A DNA stretch of 64,000 nt from assembly GCF_000003815.2 (NCBI RefSeq), contig NC_049993.1:6892091-6956090 (forward strand), in the 5' to 3' direction. The notes under the pieces were generated by a model. It had not been told where the DNA came from and searched no databases. It was given only the letters and a program-made list of their open reading frames with translations. Below, piece after piece: positions 10,135 to 23,219 of this stretch; the stretch's first letter is position 1; the number at the start of each line of letters is the position of its first letter. Both the position numbers and the translations under genes were made by a program. The stretch is from Branchiostoma floridae. Taxonomy: Eukaryota; Chordata; Leptocardii; Amphioxiformes; Branchiostomatidae.

Positions 10135-11212
10135 CTGCAGTAAAACAAGATGAAGGGAACACGTGTTCTACAACAAGCCTTTCTGATTCCTGGTCATGTA
10201 ATGTAAAAGTTTCCCTAACTCTTCAACATTGAAGCTCTTTCTTAACAACCAAATTTCTACGAGCCAATGTTTCCCTAGTCCTTCAGATGCCTTTCTTTGG
10301 GTAATAATGATGAGATGTGCTGGGCTGGTAAGAACAGCTTGGTTGTGTGAAAGTATGTCCATTGATTCACCTTCATGTACATGTAGCTGATAGGTGCTCT
10401 AACTCTTGTCTGAACGACTTAAAATATTTGAGTGCAAATCCAGCGTTTGATCTAACATTGACACATTTGGCAGCCAAAAATAAAAGTTCAAGGATGGATT
10501 CATCAGAACTTGGCTCAAGTTGAGACAAACTCCACCCCTGCATGCAGAAAGGAACCCTGGAAGTCTGCTAAGCTCCATGCATATCTGACATCTTTAAGTA
10601 CATAAAGTGGATCCGGTGGTTGTTGCTCTTCTGCTGAACTGTTGACAAAGCTTTTGACAACTTAACAGAAAGCTTTCATTCTTGGAAAGGGCAAGATCCT
10701 AGAACTGAAAATACTGCTCGTTCTTTTAAAATTCACATAAAAAGACCTCCAGAAATTGTTGGCTAAAATATCGTTACTGTGATTTTTCATCAGTGAGTAA
10801 CAGTTAATGTCAATTTCAGTGTTGTGTGCCTTATTCAATAGCCTGTCCCAGCAGGTACCCTTCGACCTTTGCGCTAACAACCACCGTTCCGTTGTCTCGT
10901 GTCTGACATTTCAGGCAGGGCGTGTGCACGTTACCTGGGGGAAGAGTGGTCGGTATGCGGTTGTTACCCTGGGGGTGGGGACCATTTCCTAGGGGGCAAA
11001 GGGCGCACAATCAACAAAGACAGAAGACATGCAAGGAATGCCACATGCTACACGTACGCTAGCCCAACAGCGGTGCGACTTACCTGCATGCACAACGTAA
11101 AAGACATCGGCTTAAAAACAAGCGCTCCGAAACAACGATGAAGCATCTACAAGTCGATAACACGTACTTACCACCACAAAGATGCGTAGGAGAAGAAAAC
11201 TTATGTACTTAC

Positions 11213-11264
11213 CTTGTGGGCTAGGCATGATGGGAGTTCCTGGCGGGCCTCCTCCAGGGGGACC
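11213..11264 (-). CDS. SSBP: SSBP exon: GPPGGGPPGTPIMPSP segment
   Basis: The acceptor is CTTTACAAAG and the donor CACAAG|GTAAGT. The 52 bases encode GPPGGGPPGTPIMPSPQ plus one base. This is the most invariant block of the SSBP C-terminal half and the strongest single identity evidence in the window. A further donor-like site, GTG|GTAAGTACG, follows 41 bases downstream. Confidence 0.97.
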
Positions 11265-11635
11265 CTTTGTAAAGAGAGGGCAAAGGTCAAGATAAATCAA
11301 AATTATACATCATCATATTACAGCAGGAGGTCAGTGCACCCACAGCCGCCCAAGGCAATGTGGAGTATTCTGTGGGACAGAGTAATACTAATAACTTTAA
11401 TAAGATGTTTCTATGGCCCTCTCTGGCATTCTCTGGCAAGACATGACACATGAGAATAAAGCGCTAATACAGAGAGTATAGTTATAAGATGTTTCTATGA
11501 CCCTGGAAGACTACACTCTGCACCTGACTCCTAATTACAAAAATTACAGTGATGAGACTTACATATATTGGTATGTCAGGTGAGTAACACTACACATTAA
11601 GTAACAATGACACAATCTGGACTACCGGTACTTAC

Positions 11636-11671
11636 CGCATAGTTGCCTGGTGAAGAGGAGGAATAGTTTAT
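11636..11671 (-). CDS. SSBP: SSBP 36-base exon: NYSSSSPGNYA
   Basis: A phase-0, 36-base exon lies between CTTCTATTTACAG and GCG|GTAAGT. It encodes INYSSSSPGNYA, the counterpart of vertebrate SIPYSSSSPGTYV. It is a multiple of three, so it could be skipped in frame. Confidence 0.93.
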
Positions 11672-12075
11672 CTGTAAATAGAAGCTACAGTTAGCCAAGT
11701 GTTGGACATTTATTAAATAATTTCTTATCCATGGTGATGGCTCTTTAATTTCTTAGGCATAAAAATCAACATCTACCCACAAGGATATTTTGTGTTTTCC
11801 TAGTCGTACACACCATTAAAATGAAGATACAAGACTTAGTCATAAGTAGACTGTACAGGCAAAGCGCTGGCAACCTCACCAGTCTAATTCCCAAATTTTG
11901 CCAATGACATGCCAGGGACACTTGTCGCCCAACAGGCAAGCTTTACACCTTGTGAAAGTGTTGCATAACTGGAATAATGTTGGCAATCTGGCACCAATCC
12001 TGCCTAAATCTTTTGTCAATAAGAGAAGCAGATTCTGAAGCAGGAGAGAAGAGAAGAGAGTAGATGAAGGCTTAC

Positions 12076-12130
12076 TGTGGATGTGTTTGGGTTGCCTGGC
12101 CACGGTCGCCCTCCCGGTCCGCCCGGTGGC
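12076..12130 (-). CDS. SSBP: SSBP exon: GGRPWPGNPN segment
   Basis: The acceptor CTTCCCACAG precedes one base that completes the Met codon of the previous exon, followed by PPGGPGGRPWPGNPNTST and donor ACA|GTAAGC. The motif GRPWPNP is a family hallmark. Confidence 0.94.
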
Positions 12131-14731
12131 CTGTGGGAAGGGGCGCAATCTGTTACTCTCACTTTCATGACCTGTGACCTTCTTAAGTACTACCCAGAAT
12201 GCAATGGACAGCCAGAAAATACTCCACTATAAGTTATAACTGATAGTACTTTGCTTATCACTAACACTTTTCTGAAGTAGCTTGCATGAAATAATCACAC
12301 TAGGACCATGATGCTGATGACATACATTCATGAGAAAGTCCGTTCTCCTTTGACATCTGTATTTGCTATGATTGCCCTGCTGGCTTTTTGCTTCCTGTGT
12401 TTAAGTGGTCTGGTATCGGACTCTTAATGCTATTTCAGTAAAATCACCCAACAACAAGGGTTTGCTATCATCTATTGTTGTCCTATGTCCCTTGCTAGTG
12501 TTTTGTGTAGTACCTGATCTAAATAGAAATTCCCAAATCTGTTTTGAATGTTAAGATTAAAACTTTCCGAATATTTTTTTTTTGGGGGGGGGGGGGGGAC
12601 TGTTTACACAATAGCAGACAATAATTTTTGTTTGTGATCATTGAGTTCTGATGCAATGTACAAATGCAATGTTAAGACTATTGAGAGCTGTATCTTGTTC
12701 AACAACATTATATTCTTTAAATTGGGAAATTAAGTGGGAAAGATAAACAGGCATGACTTTTCTCTGGCCATGTGACACTAAATTATCTGTGCAAGCAAGA
12801 CTGTTGTCACAATATAGAAAATTACTACTAAGATCACAGTGGGATGAAAGCCGTCTATCACAGGCAGAGAAGTTCTAAACAGTTTGTAGGGAAGGCCGTC
12901 CTGTCCCACCCACCACACCATTCCTCTCCATCTTTCTCTACTTTCCCACAAGGCATGGCACTGTCCATTTAATAGCCTGTGAAATTCGCTCTTTGGAAGA
13001 TAGATAGAGCATTAAGGCTGCAATCAGAATTTCATTAAGGCTGTCAGAACCAATTGCCAGGCATGGATGGAAACTAACTGGATATACTGTTGGGAATGGC
13101 AACTTGATGGGACAGCCATGGCCACAACAGGAAGTACGCAGATTTATTGTGCCCCCCCCCCATAAAAAGCAGTCAACTGTTTCTCATCAATCTTATCTTT
13201 TGATTAGATGTGGGGGTGACTTTTTCTATCTTTTAAGATCAATACAACTGTTGTGGTTTCTAGTTCCAAAAAAGAGTATAATGACAGAAAGTAGGGTATG
13301 AACAAACAGTAACTTTGAGAAAACCTGCAAAAGGAAAAGACAAACTCCAGTGATTTGTTTAAAAATGTCATTCTTGCTTAAATGTCGCTATTAAGACTTG
13401 CCAGTTTTCACAGAGACTTTTTGCTGTTGGCTTATACCCCCCTCAAAATATAACATCCCCAACATGATAAAAAAAAGGTCCAAGTCAAAACTCAACACCG
13501 TACACCAACTGGAAAATGAAACATAGAAATGTCACATGTTGTCTTTGCTTGTTTCTCTATTTCTGCGTTTTTTGTGTTTTCTGTTTCAGAGTACAAAAAC
13601 AGATGGAATGGTGAAGTGAAGAAAAGGTTGCAGTACCATGGCGGGCGCTCTTCGTCATGTGGAAAGACCCTATTAAAGAGAGTTTAAGAAAAAAAGAAAA
13701 AAATTTTGTTGCTCAGGTTTGTAGGAAACGTTTTCCAAAATTCACAGAATCACAACTTGCCTTACATTTTGGAACACCCATCTATGATATGTACGCGTCA
13801 CATGCACTAGACACAGATCACATCATTGGCACAGCAGATAAGGAGACAGACAACAAGAGGACATGGCACGGTTACAGACCCTACCCGAACCACAAACAAT
13901 TACTGTACTTCTGTTTTACCACCCAACAATAACACTACATATGGCAAAAGGTCGGGACTTGCGTTTACTTTCCCCAATTTCAATTCCTCCTTATCCCTTT
14001 TCAATTGATAAAATTAGCTTTTAGGGTGGACTGACAAGCCAAATCCTTTACTATTGTAAAAGGTACACTTAGACTCAATGTAGCATTATTACCTTATGAG
14101 TTATATTGTACCATATGTATAAGCTTTGTAAGCTTTAAACCTACGATAAGACCTTTTGCCACCTGAAAGTCACATGATCACCACTCAGAATCCCAACTGA
14201 AGACAGCGATGTAAAGAAAAATAGCTGACACCAAGAAAGGACAAAAAGATGACATCCAAAGAGTGACTAAAAATGAAATTCCACATGTACAAATCTTAGC
14301 AATGGCACACTGGTATATGACAAAAAAGGCCAATGCCCTAGTATCCTGCAAACATGTTCTAGATTCCAAATAGACAACTCATAAATGGCATGCTTACAGT
14401 CACTCTACTTATGTGCAGACAGGTCCAATCACAACTTTTCATTCTGTCAGAAGTGACTCCAAATTCCTTTGTCTTGACACAGAGATATGAAATATCAAAA
14501 GGCTTTTCTTGTCATGTCTACCATTTTGTGCTCCAGTATCAGCATGAAGGTCCAGAATGAAACTTAAGTCCAATGAGAGGCCATCTTTGTCACATGATCA
14601 GTTCATTTTGTTATAATTGAAGACTGCAAGTCCTGATGAACTCTTTCATTTGGATATATCACCACAGGATACTAGGGCTTGTTCTTTTGTAGGTTTATGA
14701 AGGATTTCTGGAAATAAGAGGAGCAACTTAC
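12131..14731 (-). other. SSBP intron, no gene seen
   Basis: The intron holds the T/G homopolymer run and short C runs (about 13152). The open frames at 13.6-14.4 kb have no splice support. Confidence 0.5.
12571..12598. repeat. Homopolymer T then G run
   Basis: An uninterrupted T run is followed by a run of about 16 G in the intron between SSBP exons at 14732 and 12130. It is a likely slippage site and a G-quadruplex-capable stretch on the plus strand. The length is uncertain for any assembly. Confidence 0.8.
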
Positions 14732-14808
14732 ATGTTCATGCCCGGTGGCAGGCCCCCTGGTCCCATACTGTTTGGTGGTGGCCGCATCCCTACTGGTCCC
14801 CCATAGTT
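14732..14808 (-). CDS. SSBP: SSBP exon: NYGGPVGMRPPPNSMGPGG segment
   Basis: The acceptor is TGGTTTGTACAG and the donor GAACAT|GTAAGT. The 77 bases start in phase 0 and leave two bases. The peptide NYGGPVGMRPPPNSMGPGG then LPPGMNM corresponds to vertebrate QNYGSGMRPPPNSLGP-MPGINM. A MITE copy begins only about 50 bases away on the intron side. Confidence 0.95.
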
Positions 14809-14860
14809 CTGTACAAACCAACAAGAACTTCACATTTACCAACAGTACCGCTTGGTCTGG

Positions 14861-15081
14861 TAACGATGGTACGCCTTTATCCGTGGGGTAACCTATATCC
14901 GTTGTATTTAAAATCAGGGTAGTTTGATAGGGATATCAAGTCGACGGACAGTATTTTCAAGCGGCAATGTTTTTAGATCACAATTTGAAACCACCGCCTG
15001 TCGACTTGATATCCCTTAATAACCTGTTCTATTCTTTAACGGATATAGGTTATCCCACGGATAAAGGTGAAATATTGTTAC
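14861..15081. mobile_element. MITE family A, copy 1
   Basis: Terminal inverted repeats pair GCCTTTATCCGTGGGGTAAC with the inverse of TTATCCCACGGATAAAGG; together with CTATATCCG they exceed 30 bases. The interior has GGGATATCAAGTCGAC and its inverse GTCGACTTGATATCCC. Two further copies lie at 38.34 and 49.17 kb. It is too short to encode a transposase. Confidence 0.85.
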
Positions 15082-16128
15082 ATATACATGCATACATACA
15101 AATTTCATCATCTATGAACCATTCTTTCTTCAGGCTGCACCACATGATAGGTCAGCAGTTTGACTCCTTAGCCTGAGTGTCATGCTCAGTGCCCTTCAAT
15201 ACTAGTTGAGCTGTCCATTCATATTGCAGCCTCCTAGCCCCAGATATCTCTCTCATCTCAGTCCCTTAAGTACACATGGTCCTGTGGGTAGTGTGAGTTA
15301 TTCATGTACAAACCCAGGAACACACTGATACCAGCAGAGAGCACGGAAGGGCAAGGCAAAGGCCATGTCTGTAAATCTAATTTCAGTATGTGTAGACAAG
15401 GGTGTAGGGGGACTTATTTTGGTATAGGAGGCTGTTATAGTGATTTACGTTTGGTTTATTCCTCTGCCTTTAGGGTGTATGGCAGGAAGTTCAATCCTCT
15501 GTAGAGGTGACGACTGCCAGCAAACTCACTTTACATGGAGACACACACGGCCTGGGCTCTCTTGGGTACTACACATTGCATTTCAAAGAAATATCAACAA
15601 AGAGGGCAAGGACATTGCAGTCCTTTGTAGCTATAACCATTTCCGTGCTGACTGATGCAGTGAATAATAGGACTGTGGTGAATAGGTTGAGCTAGGGTGG
15701 AAGGTGACAGACTGAGCTGACTCTGTAAGGCCCTTGTCATATACATCATATGGCAAGTTTACTACAGCAAGTTAGGGACATCTTCAGGATAGCCATGGAA
15801 ATGTCATACTACTTTCAGCAATATCGTGATGACAATAATTGTAATTTATTTTCTCTGGTTTCAAGAAGGAAGAAACCCTGTAGCTTTTTGGAGAGGATGT
15901 AACTTTATTTCTACACTTCTACTTTAAGTTATATAAGTGATTGCATTTATCCCATGTAGGGCATGGATATGCAATAAAGATCATTGGCTTTTTCATTGCC
16001 ATTGTAATACATACACATCCTTGTTAGTACTAGTAGTTACTGTCATAGGTTCCTTGAAAGAATAATCACACAAAAAATGTGAGATGTAACGTGACTGTGT
16101 CTTCGGAGCGACTTACCGGTAAACTTAC
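15082..16128 (-). other. SSBP intron, no gene seen
   Basis: Ordinary intronic sequence lies between MITE A copy 1 and the next exon. No repeats or RNA genes are recognised. Confidence 0.5.
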
Positions 16129-16193
16129 CGGGTTCATGGGCATGCCTCTCGGGTGGTTCATTCTCTGCATTGGGCCGGGCATGCTGGGATGGC
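16129..16193 (-). CDS. SSBP: SSBP exon: GHPSMPGPMQRMNHPRGM segment, tandem donors
   Basis: The two-base start phase fits the preceding exon. It encodes HPSMPGPMQRMNHPRGM then PMNP, the vertebrate GHPNMGGPMQRM-PPRGM block. Two donors stand in tandem: CCG|GTAAGT at 16128 and a second CCG|GTAAGT at 16116. Use of the second adds exactly 12 bases (Val-Ser-Leu-Pro) and keeps the frame. Confidence 0.95.
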
Positions 16194-16278
16194 CTGGAGA
16201 AAACAACAAGAACAACAAAGCCTGGTCAGCTATCTGTGCATGTTCAATAAGATCCTTGTGTAAACCCGCACGCGTACG

Positions 16279-16303
16279 CACACATACACACACACACACA
16301 CAA
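16279..16303. repeat. CA microsatellite
   Basis: CACATACACACACACACACACA lies in the intron 90 bases from an SSBP acceptor. Confidence 0.9.
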
Positions 16304-19300
16304 AGGAAAACTGGAGAACATATCTTAAGACCAACTTGATCAGCATCTTCTTTGACAAGTCGGATGTAGACAGATGCCCTCGGTGTGAACTGTAATCCTA
16401 ACTTACGGTTGTCCTGCCATGTAACACCCTTAGTATAGTGTCTTGCAGGTCTGATTTGTGATATTCGTTGTTCAGAGTTAGGCAGTAATGTAAGGCTTAT
16501 GGTACAATCAACCCAACACAGTAGTACTTATTGGATTTTTCCTGAAAGAAACTGCTACTAATGTAGCTATCAACATCCTCTTTGTATGGCAGCAATAGTA
16601 GGGAGATAACAGAAGATCGTAGATGCTACCATTCCCTTAATGGCCTACAATTCCCCTTTTCAAGCACACCCATCTGGATGTGAGAAGCTGAATGTACTCC
16701 TTAGAAGAACCCTTTGTACAGCAGGGTATGGCACATGACTTCCCCTCCTTTTGAAGTCCTGGTGTATGTGGATGGAGTGCACCCTTGAGGAGGCAACGCT
16801 TCCTAAGAACCCCTCCATCTCCTTCGCTGTCCTTGAGGTCCTCTTTCCAGGCCATTGGGGATTACCCACTCACCTGCACAAGAGGGACCGATGTGGACGC
16901 CTTCTCTGGTGGAGTGCCATCATCGCATAACCATGGCCAATTAGCTCCGAGGCTGGTACAGACGCCCAACCGGTCACAGGATTATTGTGTGTATGGTCCA
17001 CAGAATATCACCATCAGCCTTCAGAGTCATCCCTTTGGTTTACTTTTTTCTGCAGGCCAGTAAGTCCTTACACATCTTTGTGGAAGAACGTGAACTCCCT
17101 CATATTACCATAAAGGGATATTCAAGGCTCTGTGTGGACCTGCTTGTCTGCCAACCCTTCCAGAAAGCTGGTCTCTACAATTAGAGACCCCGCTCTCTTC
17201 TCCAGTCCTCCCGGCCTATTAATCCAAGACCTGGGGGTAGCCCTGCTAAATATGTAACATCAAATGAGACCATTTTTCATATGTGGCCAATTATAAGACC
17301 AGGAGAAGATTTATGGCAAGCCCTTTGCTGTGACAGCAGCCTCAGCAACTTTTGACTACAGGTAGGTTGGCACAATTTCCATGCAAATCTGGCGGAGGAC
17401 GTAGATGATCTGTGCTTAATGAAAACTCAGGGCCACCTGTCCCTCTGGGTTTCATCATCACGACTGTCCATGTGCCATGAATCATCGGGTTGTTTGCAAC
17501 ATTTCCACTGCCAATAGGCTGGAAAGGTGAGACGCAACTATCTGTCATTTCATCTCTGATTAAAAGAAATTACTCTAAATTCATCATGTAAAGAAACAAC
17601 AACATTGCTCCAAAAGATAAGGACGTCTAGCACTGAAATTATGTGTCAAGAACTAAATGTAACTGAGGTTTAGGCACTTGCAAAGCTGCTGACTACATGA
17701 CTACTTTTCTTGTGCTCTTCAGCTCCTTGAAAGCACCCAGACATCAGGAGATCCTTGTCCCTTGCCACCTCCTGAAGAGCCACAACAAGCTGATAAGGAG
17801 CTTTAATGAAGAAACTGGATCTCTACTAATTAGGATGGCAAGAGGGATTTAGCTAGGAAGGGACAGATGTCTCTAGTGTTCCTTCCAGCTCAGCCAAGGA
17901 TAGAGCAGAATTTCTGCTTGTTAAAAGCTCCAAGTTGTTGACTGTCTGGCAGGAGCTTGAGTGACACACGAAAACCCAAGAATTCCTGCTGTCTTGTAAG
18001 TGCGCATTAGGACGTAATCCTTCTACACTATGGCTATGACGGGACTTTAGGAGCTTTCATGATTCCTTTCTGCAGCCTTTTACTTATATTACATGTACTT
18101 CCCCTTGAGTCCTTGACAGGTGAAGGGAAGAGAAGAGGTGGCTCCAGGTGAAGCAAGTCACAAGGTGTTTGATATTCCCACCATTATCCAGTTTGCACCT
18201 ATTACTGCACAGAAGACGTCCTGACAGAGCCCATGACACCTTACACGCACAAGCGATGTAAACATCTGTACATCTGTGGCATCCAACACTATCCAGTGGG
18301 ACCTTCATTAATAAAGGAACTCCAAATAATCTTGGAGGGGCTGAGCTCTGCAATTACCCAGCAGGCTTGGGTCTCTAATTAAACATAATTGCTGATGTAG
18401 ATCTAAAAGGCAGCCTGGAGGAAGCTATAGAAGTCAAGATTGCCTTTAGCTCATTGTGCCCTCTGTTCCTGCCATGATGTAATTGATGTACTCAAGTGCA
18501 TTCATTAGAGCGATGTGGGGGAGAGTGGGGTGCACTTACTGAGCTGTCCCTCCCATCTGTGTTAATGGCTTCCTGTTGAAAACTGTGGTGTTTCCATGGC
18601 TCTGCTGTTTCTCAAGGTTTATTTACCACTTCTGCTCTCCCAACACACCCTTCTGGGAAAGTGCAGCAGGTCTGTTCTTACAGTCACGGGCACCAAGGGG
18701 CAGAACGCAGCTAGATGGACGTAAAATAGCCTTTGACATTGCGATGGAATTACCGTGGTGACAGGGGGACTTATGCTACGGTGAGTGGCAGTTTTTCTTA
18801 TTTAATTGGCAGAACTGCTTACAGAACAGCTGTCACGAGCTTGGCAGCTTTCGAAGTCCAGAACAGCAACATTGTGGGCTGCCCAAGATGATAGTCCGTG
18901 GAATAATGCACGGGACAACGATGGCTTTCAGAATCCAATTGTACCATGGGCGTAATCACCTCTTCCTTTTAACCCGGGTGACTCCTGGAACTAACGACAG
19001 TCGGCCGAGTTCACCGGCGAACTGAGGTAGCCGCACGTTACTCTCGAAAAACGTGACGGCAGCCTGAAAAGAATAATTACCATGAAGGTTGATTGCGCCG
19101 AACATGTTATTCACGCTGAGTTAGCTATCCGACCCGCCAATATTTCATTACTTTCATAAGTCACATCTGCATCATTTATAACACGAGGAGATGTGATCCG
19201 GGGGAAGCCAACGTGCCCCGTTCCCTGCCCTTCCTGCATATCTGCATGGAAATGGAAGGCAAACTATTGAAAAGTAATGCAACTGTCAAGACCGCTGGGG

Positions 19301-20116
19301 CTCCATGGTAACGAATGGCCTCTCGCATCCATCTGGATCAGATCTTTACAAAGCACAGCTCTCTGCTGATGGAAATCTGATCGGGAGGCAAAAGCCAAGC
19401 TGTGCTCCAAGAATACTTCATTATATATCGGAAATTAGTGGAACACACAAGATATTGCCTCCACTGGAAATAAATAGGCACGGCTGCCACTGTTACTAAT
19501 CTAGCTGCAGGCTCCAACCTGGGGTAGTAATTACTGCTCTTTTATGGTGTGCTGCGATTTCCCCAAAGAGGAGCTGCTAATATTTCATTTACAAGGGACC
19601 TTAATGCTAAGCTTAATCTATAGAAAATCCATTAGTACTGGTGTGAGTGCTCTAACTCTCCCCAGTTGCCTGCCTGGTCGCCGCCCTCCCACCACCCAGC
19701 AGGAAGGCCAGGAATCAATCCCTGTCCAAATGAGCTCTCGGAATTGAGTGCATTATCTTGTAATAAGCACATAGTGGAATGTAATTAAATTGGCTGGAAA
19801 CAATGTTTTAAATCAGCCACCAAAATGCCAGGGAAACCTGGCACATGCTGCTGATTTGCATAGCCACACTGCATGGCATGCGATTGGTCACGGCTCTGAC
19901 CAACCAGTGCGCAGATTGGCCAGACCACACTGGAGGCATTCACAGCACTCTCATTACACATTCAAATCGGCGTGTGAGTGGTACTCTGTCTGGTTGGGTC
20001 ACCACTGTGTTTAGGAATGCACATCAACAAAGCTGGCCTGACAGATGCAGTGGGTCCATGTGGTTGTGCCTCTGTAGGATCTTCCTGTGTGCTCACACAC
20101 TGACTTCCATTCACAG

Positions 20117-20163
20117 GATTAGCAACCCTGACTGCTGAGGGAAGCGGCAGTTCACTGACACAG
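20117..20163 (+). other. Plus-strand exon-like segment (possible 5' UTR exon)
   Basis: CCATTCACAG|GATTAG and ACACAG|GTAGGT flank 47 bases with stops in two frames. The splice borders are good, but nothing else shows expression. It could be an untranslated first exon of the transcript whose coding start is at 21575. Confidence 0.25.
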
Positions 20164-21524
20164 GTAGGTGGAACCTCAGTTCTTCCTGCTGTCGTGTGTA
20201 CGTATTTGTGTACAGCAACCTCGCAAATCAAGCGGCATGCTTTTAGTAATTTGCTAAGTTTGACAGCGGAATAAATTCTTACTACGTTGTCACAGTTTGC
20301 TTTCAACAAAAACTGTTTGGCTGGATCCCTGCCCTCGAGCCTAGTAAAACACTATTCCACTCGCTGACGTTGAAGCATGGTTACAAGTTTGTTGTCCCTG
20401 TGTACCAACCAGCGCCCATTTATCAAGAGATAATTACTTCTCTAGCGCTCACCAGAGAGAGCTCTTGAACCACACTATCGACCAGAAGCCTTTTATTTCC
20501 TTTGTGACTATCTCTCAGCGGAACCCAAATGGCAGGAATCCTCCGATGATCCATGCCACCTTTTGCATCATTCCCGTAATAAGTGGATAGCTACGGTTGG
20601 TCAGGCCCAATCAGCACGCCGACAGCTCACCGCAACTTTCTGCAAAAAAAAGCTTCCTCACATACTTGCCTTCATTACATCTCCATACAACTGCACAGCT
20701 CACTACCCCCATTAGAGGATCCTACTTCACCAAGCATAAAAAGAGCGTCTGGGTGCTCTTCTACCGCAGCTAAGCCTCTTTTGTACATTAGACCCTCCTA
20801 CTCAGGCCATGGTTCAGGCTACACTTGTGTCACAGCTGTACAGAGGGAGAACTGGTCTCTCTTAATGATAGCTTCACTCAAATAGGCCCAATTTAGACAA
20901 CTATCCCTGGGGTAGAACCAACTTAATGCAACCTCCTTCAGGACCAAACTTGTGCTGAGCTAGGCCATTAGCTCCACCGCACAATAAAGGCCACTTTAGT
21001 TCTCCAAGAGATAAATTGTAACTTTGTTATCTTTATGTATGAGGCAGTGATCAGCTTCATAAATAATAATGGCCAGTCGCAGCCTAACAAATGGAGGGAG
21101 CTGGGGGCATGTTACCCGCTCCTTTCACTCATGAAAGCTTTACCCTGGTCCACACTTGACATACACATGTTCTTGTTAGCTGCTATTTGTCATGCATAGG
21201 CCCACTTGTGCCTCTGAAATCTGATCCCCTATCCTCACCCATCCCTGGTTGCCAAGGAAACCCCTTGAGAACCACACCCTTGCATCGTTCTCAACTACAT
21301 CCAAGGGTCGCTCTAAAAACTCTCAAGTGTCATTGTCAATATAACTCGATGTGCGCGGATCGTGACATTTGCCCACACTGTCGTCTCCGCTTTGGTCCGC
21401 CTATTGTCGGCAACTGTCCTGATGTGGTAATATAAAAGTTATTGGGAGTCAGGAGCCCTCCTTGTGTGATGTCTGCCTGCTATGAAATTGGATCTGGACA
21501 TCTGACGTGAATTTATCATTGCAG

Positions 21525-21647
21525 GGTGTCATCAGGAGCAGGCAGGTCCCCCCCTCAGGGGCTCGTGTTACCGAATGTATGGCCCGATGGATGTGACTCT
21601 TCTGTCGTTTAATGCACGGGCTTGTCTCGTCCTGGTGACCTTGCTGG
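21525..21647 (+). CDS. Plus-strand exon candidate with signal-peptide-like start
   Basis: The acceptor is TTATCATTGCAG and the donor CTGG|GTAAGT. An ATG at 21575 opens MYGPMDVTLLSFNARACLVL then VTLLG, a short N-region followed by a hydrophobic core like a secretion signal. It ends one base into a codon. The next candidate exon accepts that phase. The gene is unrecognised; it may be noncoding. Confidence 0.3.
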
Positions 21648-22158
21648 GTAAGTAGGGCTGAACTTTACCATTACCTCCCGATTCCCTCAGAAATTAGACC
21701 CTGTTTTGCGATCTGGGAGCGTGACAGGCAGCCTCTCTCATGCCTCCTACTGGAGAGAATCAGGCCTATAATGGATCTTCCATGCTGACACATTAGAACT
21801 GGGGCGGCTGGGACCCTCTCTCATTAGTACTCAACCACCCTATGGGGAGCTACAGTCAATACCCATCAATGCTGCGCCAATACCACCTCTTTCCTTTGTT
21901 GGTGCCCCCTCTAACCCCAGTGCCCTCTATATGCAGTTATTAACAGTTTTGCTGACTTGGTGCTACAGCGAGGAAACACTGCCATGCACCTTACCCCTGG
22001 AGGCTTGTAGGTATTCACATTTATCATCATTGTCCAGAGGCTGCTAAGGCATGCAGGTTGGCACTAACACCTTTCTCCATGCATCAATGGTGCCAGCATT
22101 TTTTAACAGGGCTCTATCATCTCATTCAGTTCCCCTTCAGGACAGTCACACCTGTCAG

Positions 22159-22287
22159 GGGGTATGCAGAGGGTGACGACAGCTGTAGCAGCTGGCACCT
22201 GGACAACTGAGGGGTGCACCTGTGGACGATATTACGCACAGCCTTTACTTCAAATCTCCTCACGCAAGAGGGACTTTGATTTTGAAG
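22159..22287 (+). CDS. Plus-strand exon candidate with two in-frame donors
   Basis: The acceptor CACACCTGTCAG gives the right phase after the preceding candidate. The open frame includes MQRVTTAVAAGTWTTEGC then TCGRYYAQPLLQISSRKRDF. The donor is GAAG|GTAAGA, and an equivalent donor stands 66 bases downstream (22353) in a local duplication. Two cysteines and a dibasic RKR hint at a secreted or processed peptide, but this is speculation. Confidence 0.28.
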
Positions 22288-23219
22288 GTAAGATGCGCAC
22301 CACTTTTTCCACTGTCTTTTACACCAAACCTCAACACAAGAGGGACTTTGAAGGTAAGACAGATAGCCTTGAGAAATGTAAAATATACAGTTGGCTACTC
22401 TCTGAACATTGTACTGGAAAACTTTTTATTAGCAACAAAAAATTACAGGTCTTTTCATGAATATTGTAATTTTCCTGAAGACATTTACTTGTGAAAGAAG
22501 TCAGGGAAGCATTTTGTCTCTCATGCATTTTTAAAGAGTCCCTAAACTGAGCTTTGGAAAAGTAATTGTTGCCTAATCTCCAACCATCACCAGTCCAATT
22601 AGAAAAGGGAGGCTACATTTTTGTAAGATGACCCCGACCAGTTTTTCAATTACTAAATAATGAAGTCTGTTCCTCAATATAGCCTGGATGTCAGACTGTT
22701 TCCAGGGCCTCACAGGCCAACTGAGCTAGACCCTGATAAACATGGTAGATATTGAGATTTGAGTTTGGGCAGGGGGTCTGGAAGTCCAGGCTAGTTCCTT
22801 CCCCTCTAAAGCAAGGAGGTTAAAAAAGACCAACCTCCTTGTCTAAAGTTAACCCTGACCAAACTGCAACAAACCATCTTCTTGTTATCTACATCTTCAG
22901 GATATTGAATTCCAATGATGTCAAACATGCTATACAAAGATCTATAAGTCTCTAAGCTTGGCGGTTTCACGTTCTCGTTTGGACGTCTGGCTTGTTTCTT
23001 AAGGATCTCAGAGGGGAAACATCATTTTCTCATATCTGAACTTGGCTGAGTTACCAACTTTGGCAATGTAACCAGTTGGGAGCATATTAGTTTCAGTCTT
23101 GTTGTTTTAGTGCACTGTTGAGCTAAGCAAGACTACAAGTCTGTGCAGGATGTTTTTAAAATCAAACTAGAAAGGCCGACATTTGCTTGAGAGCAAATAC
23201 AGCATATTTCAGCCATCTC

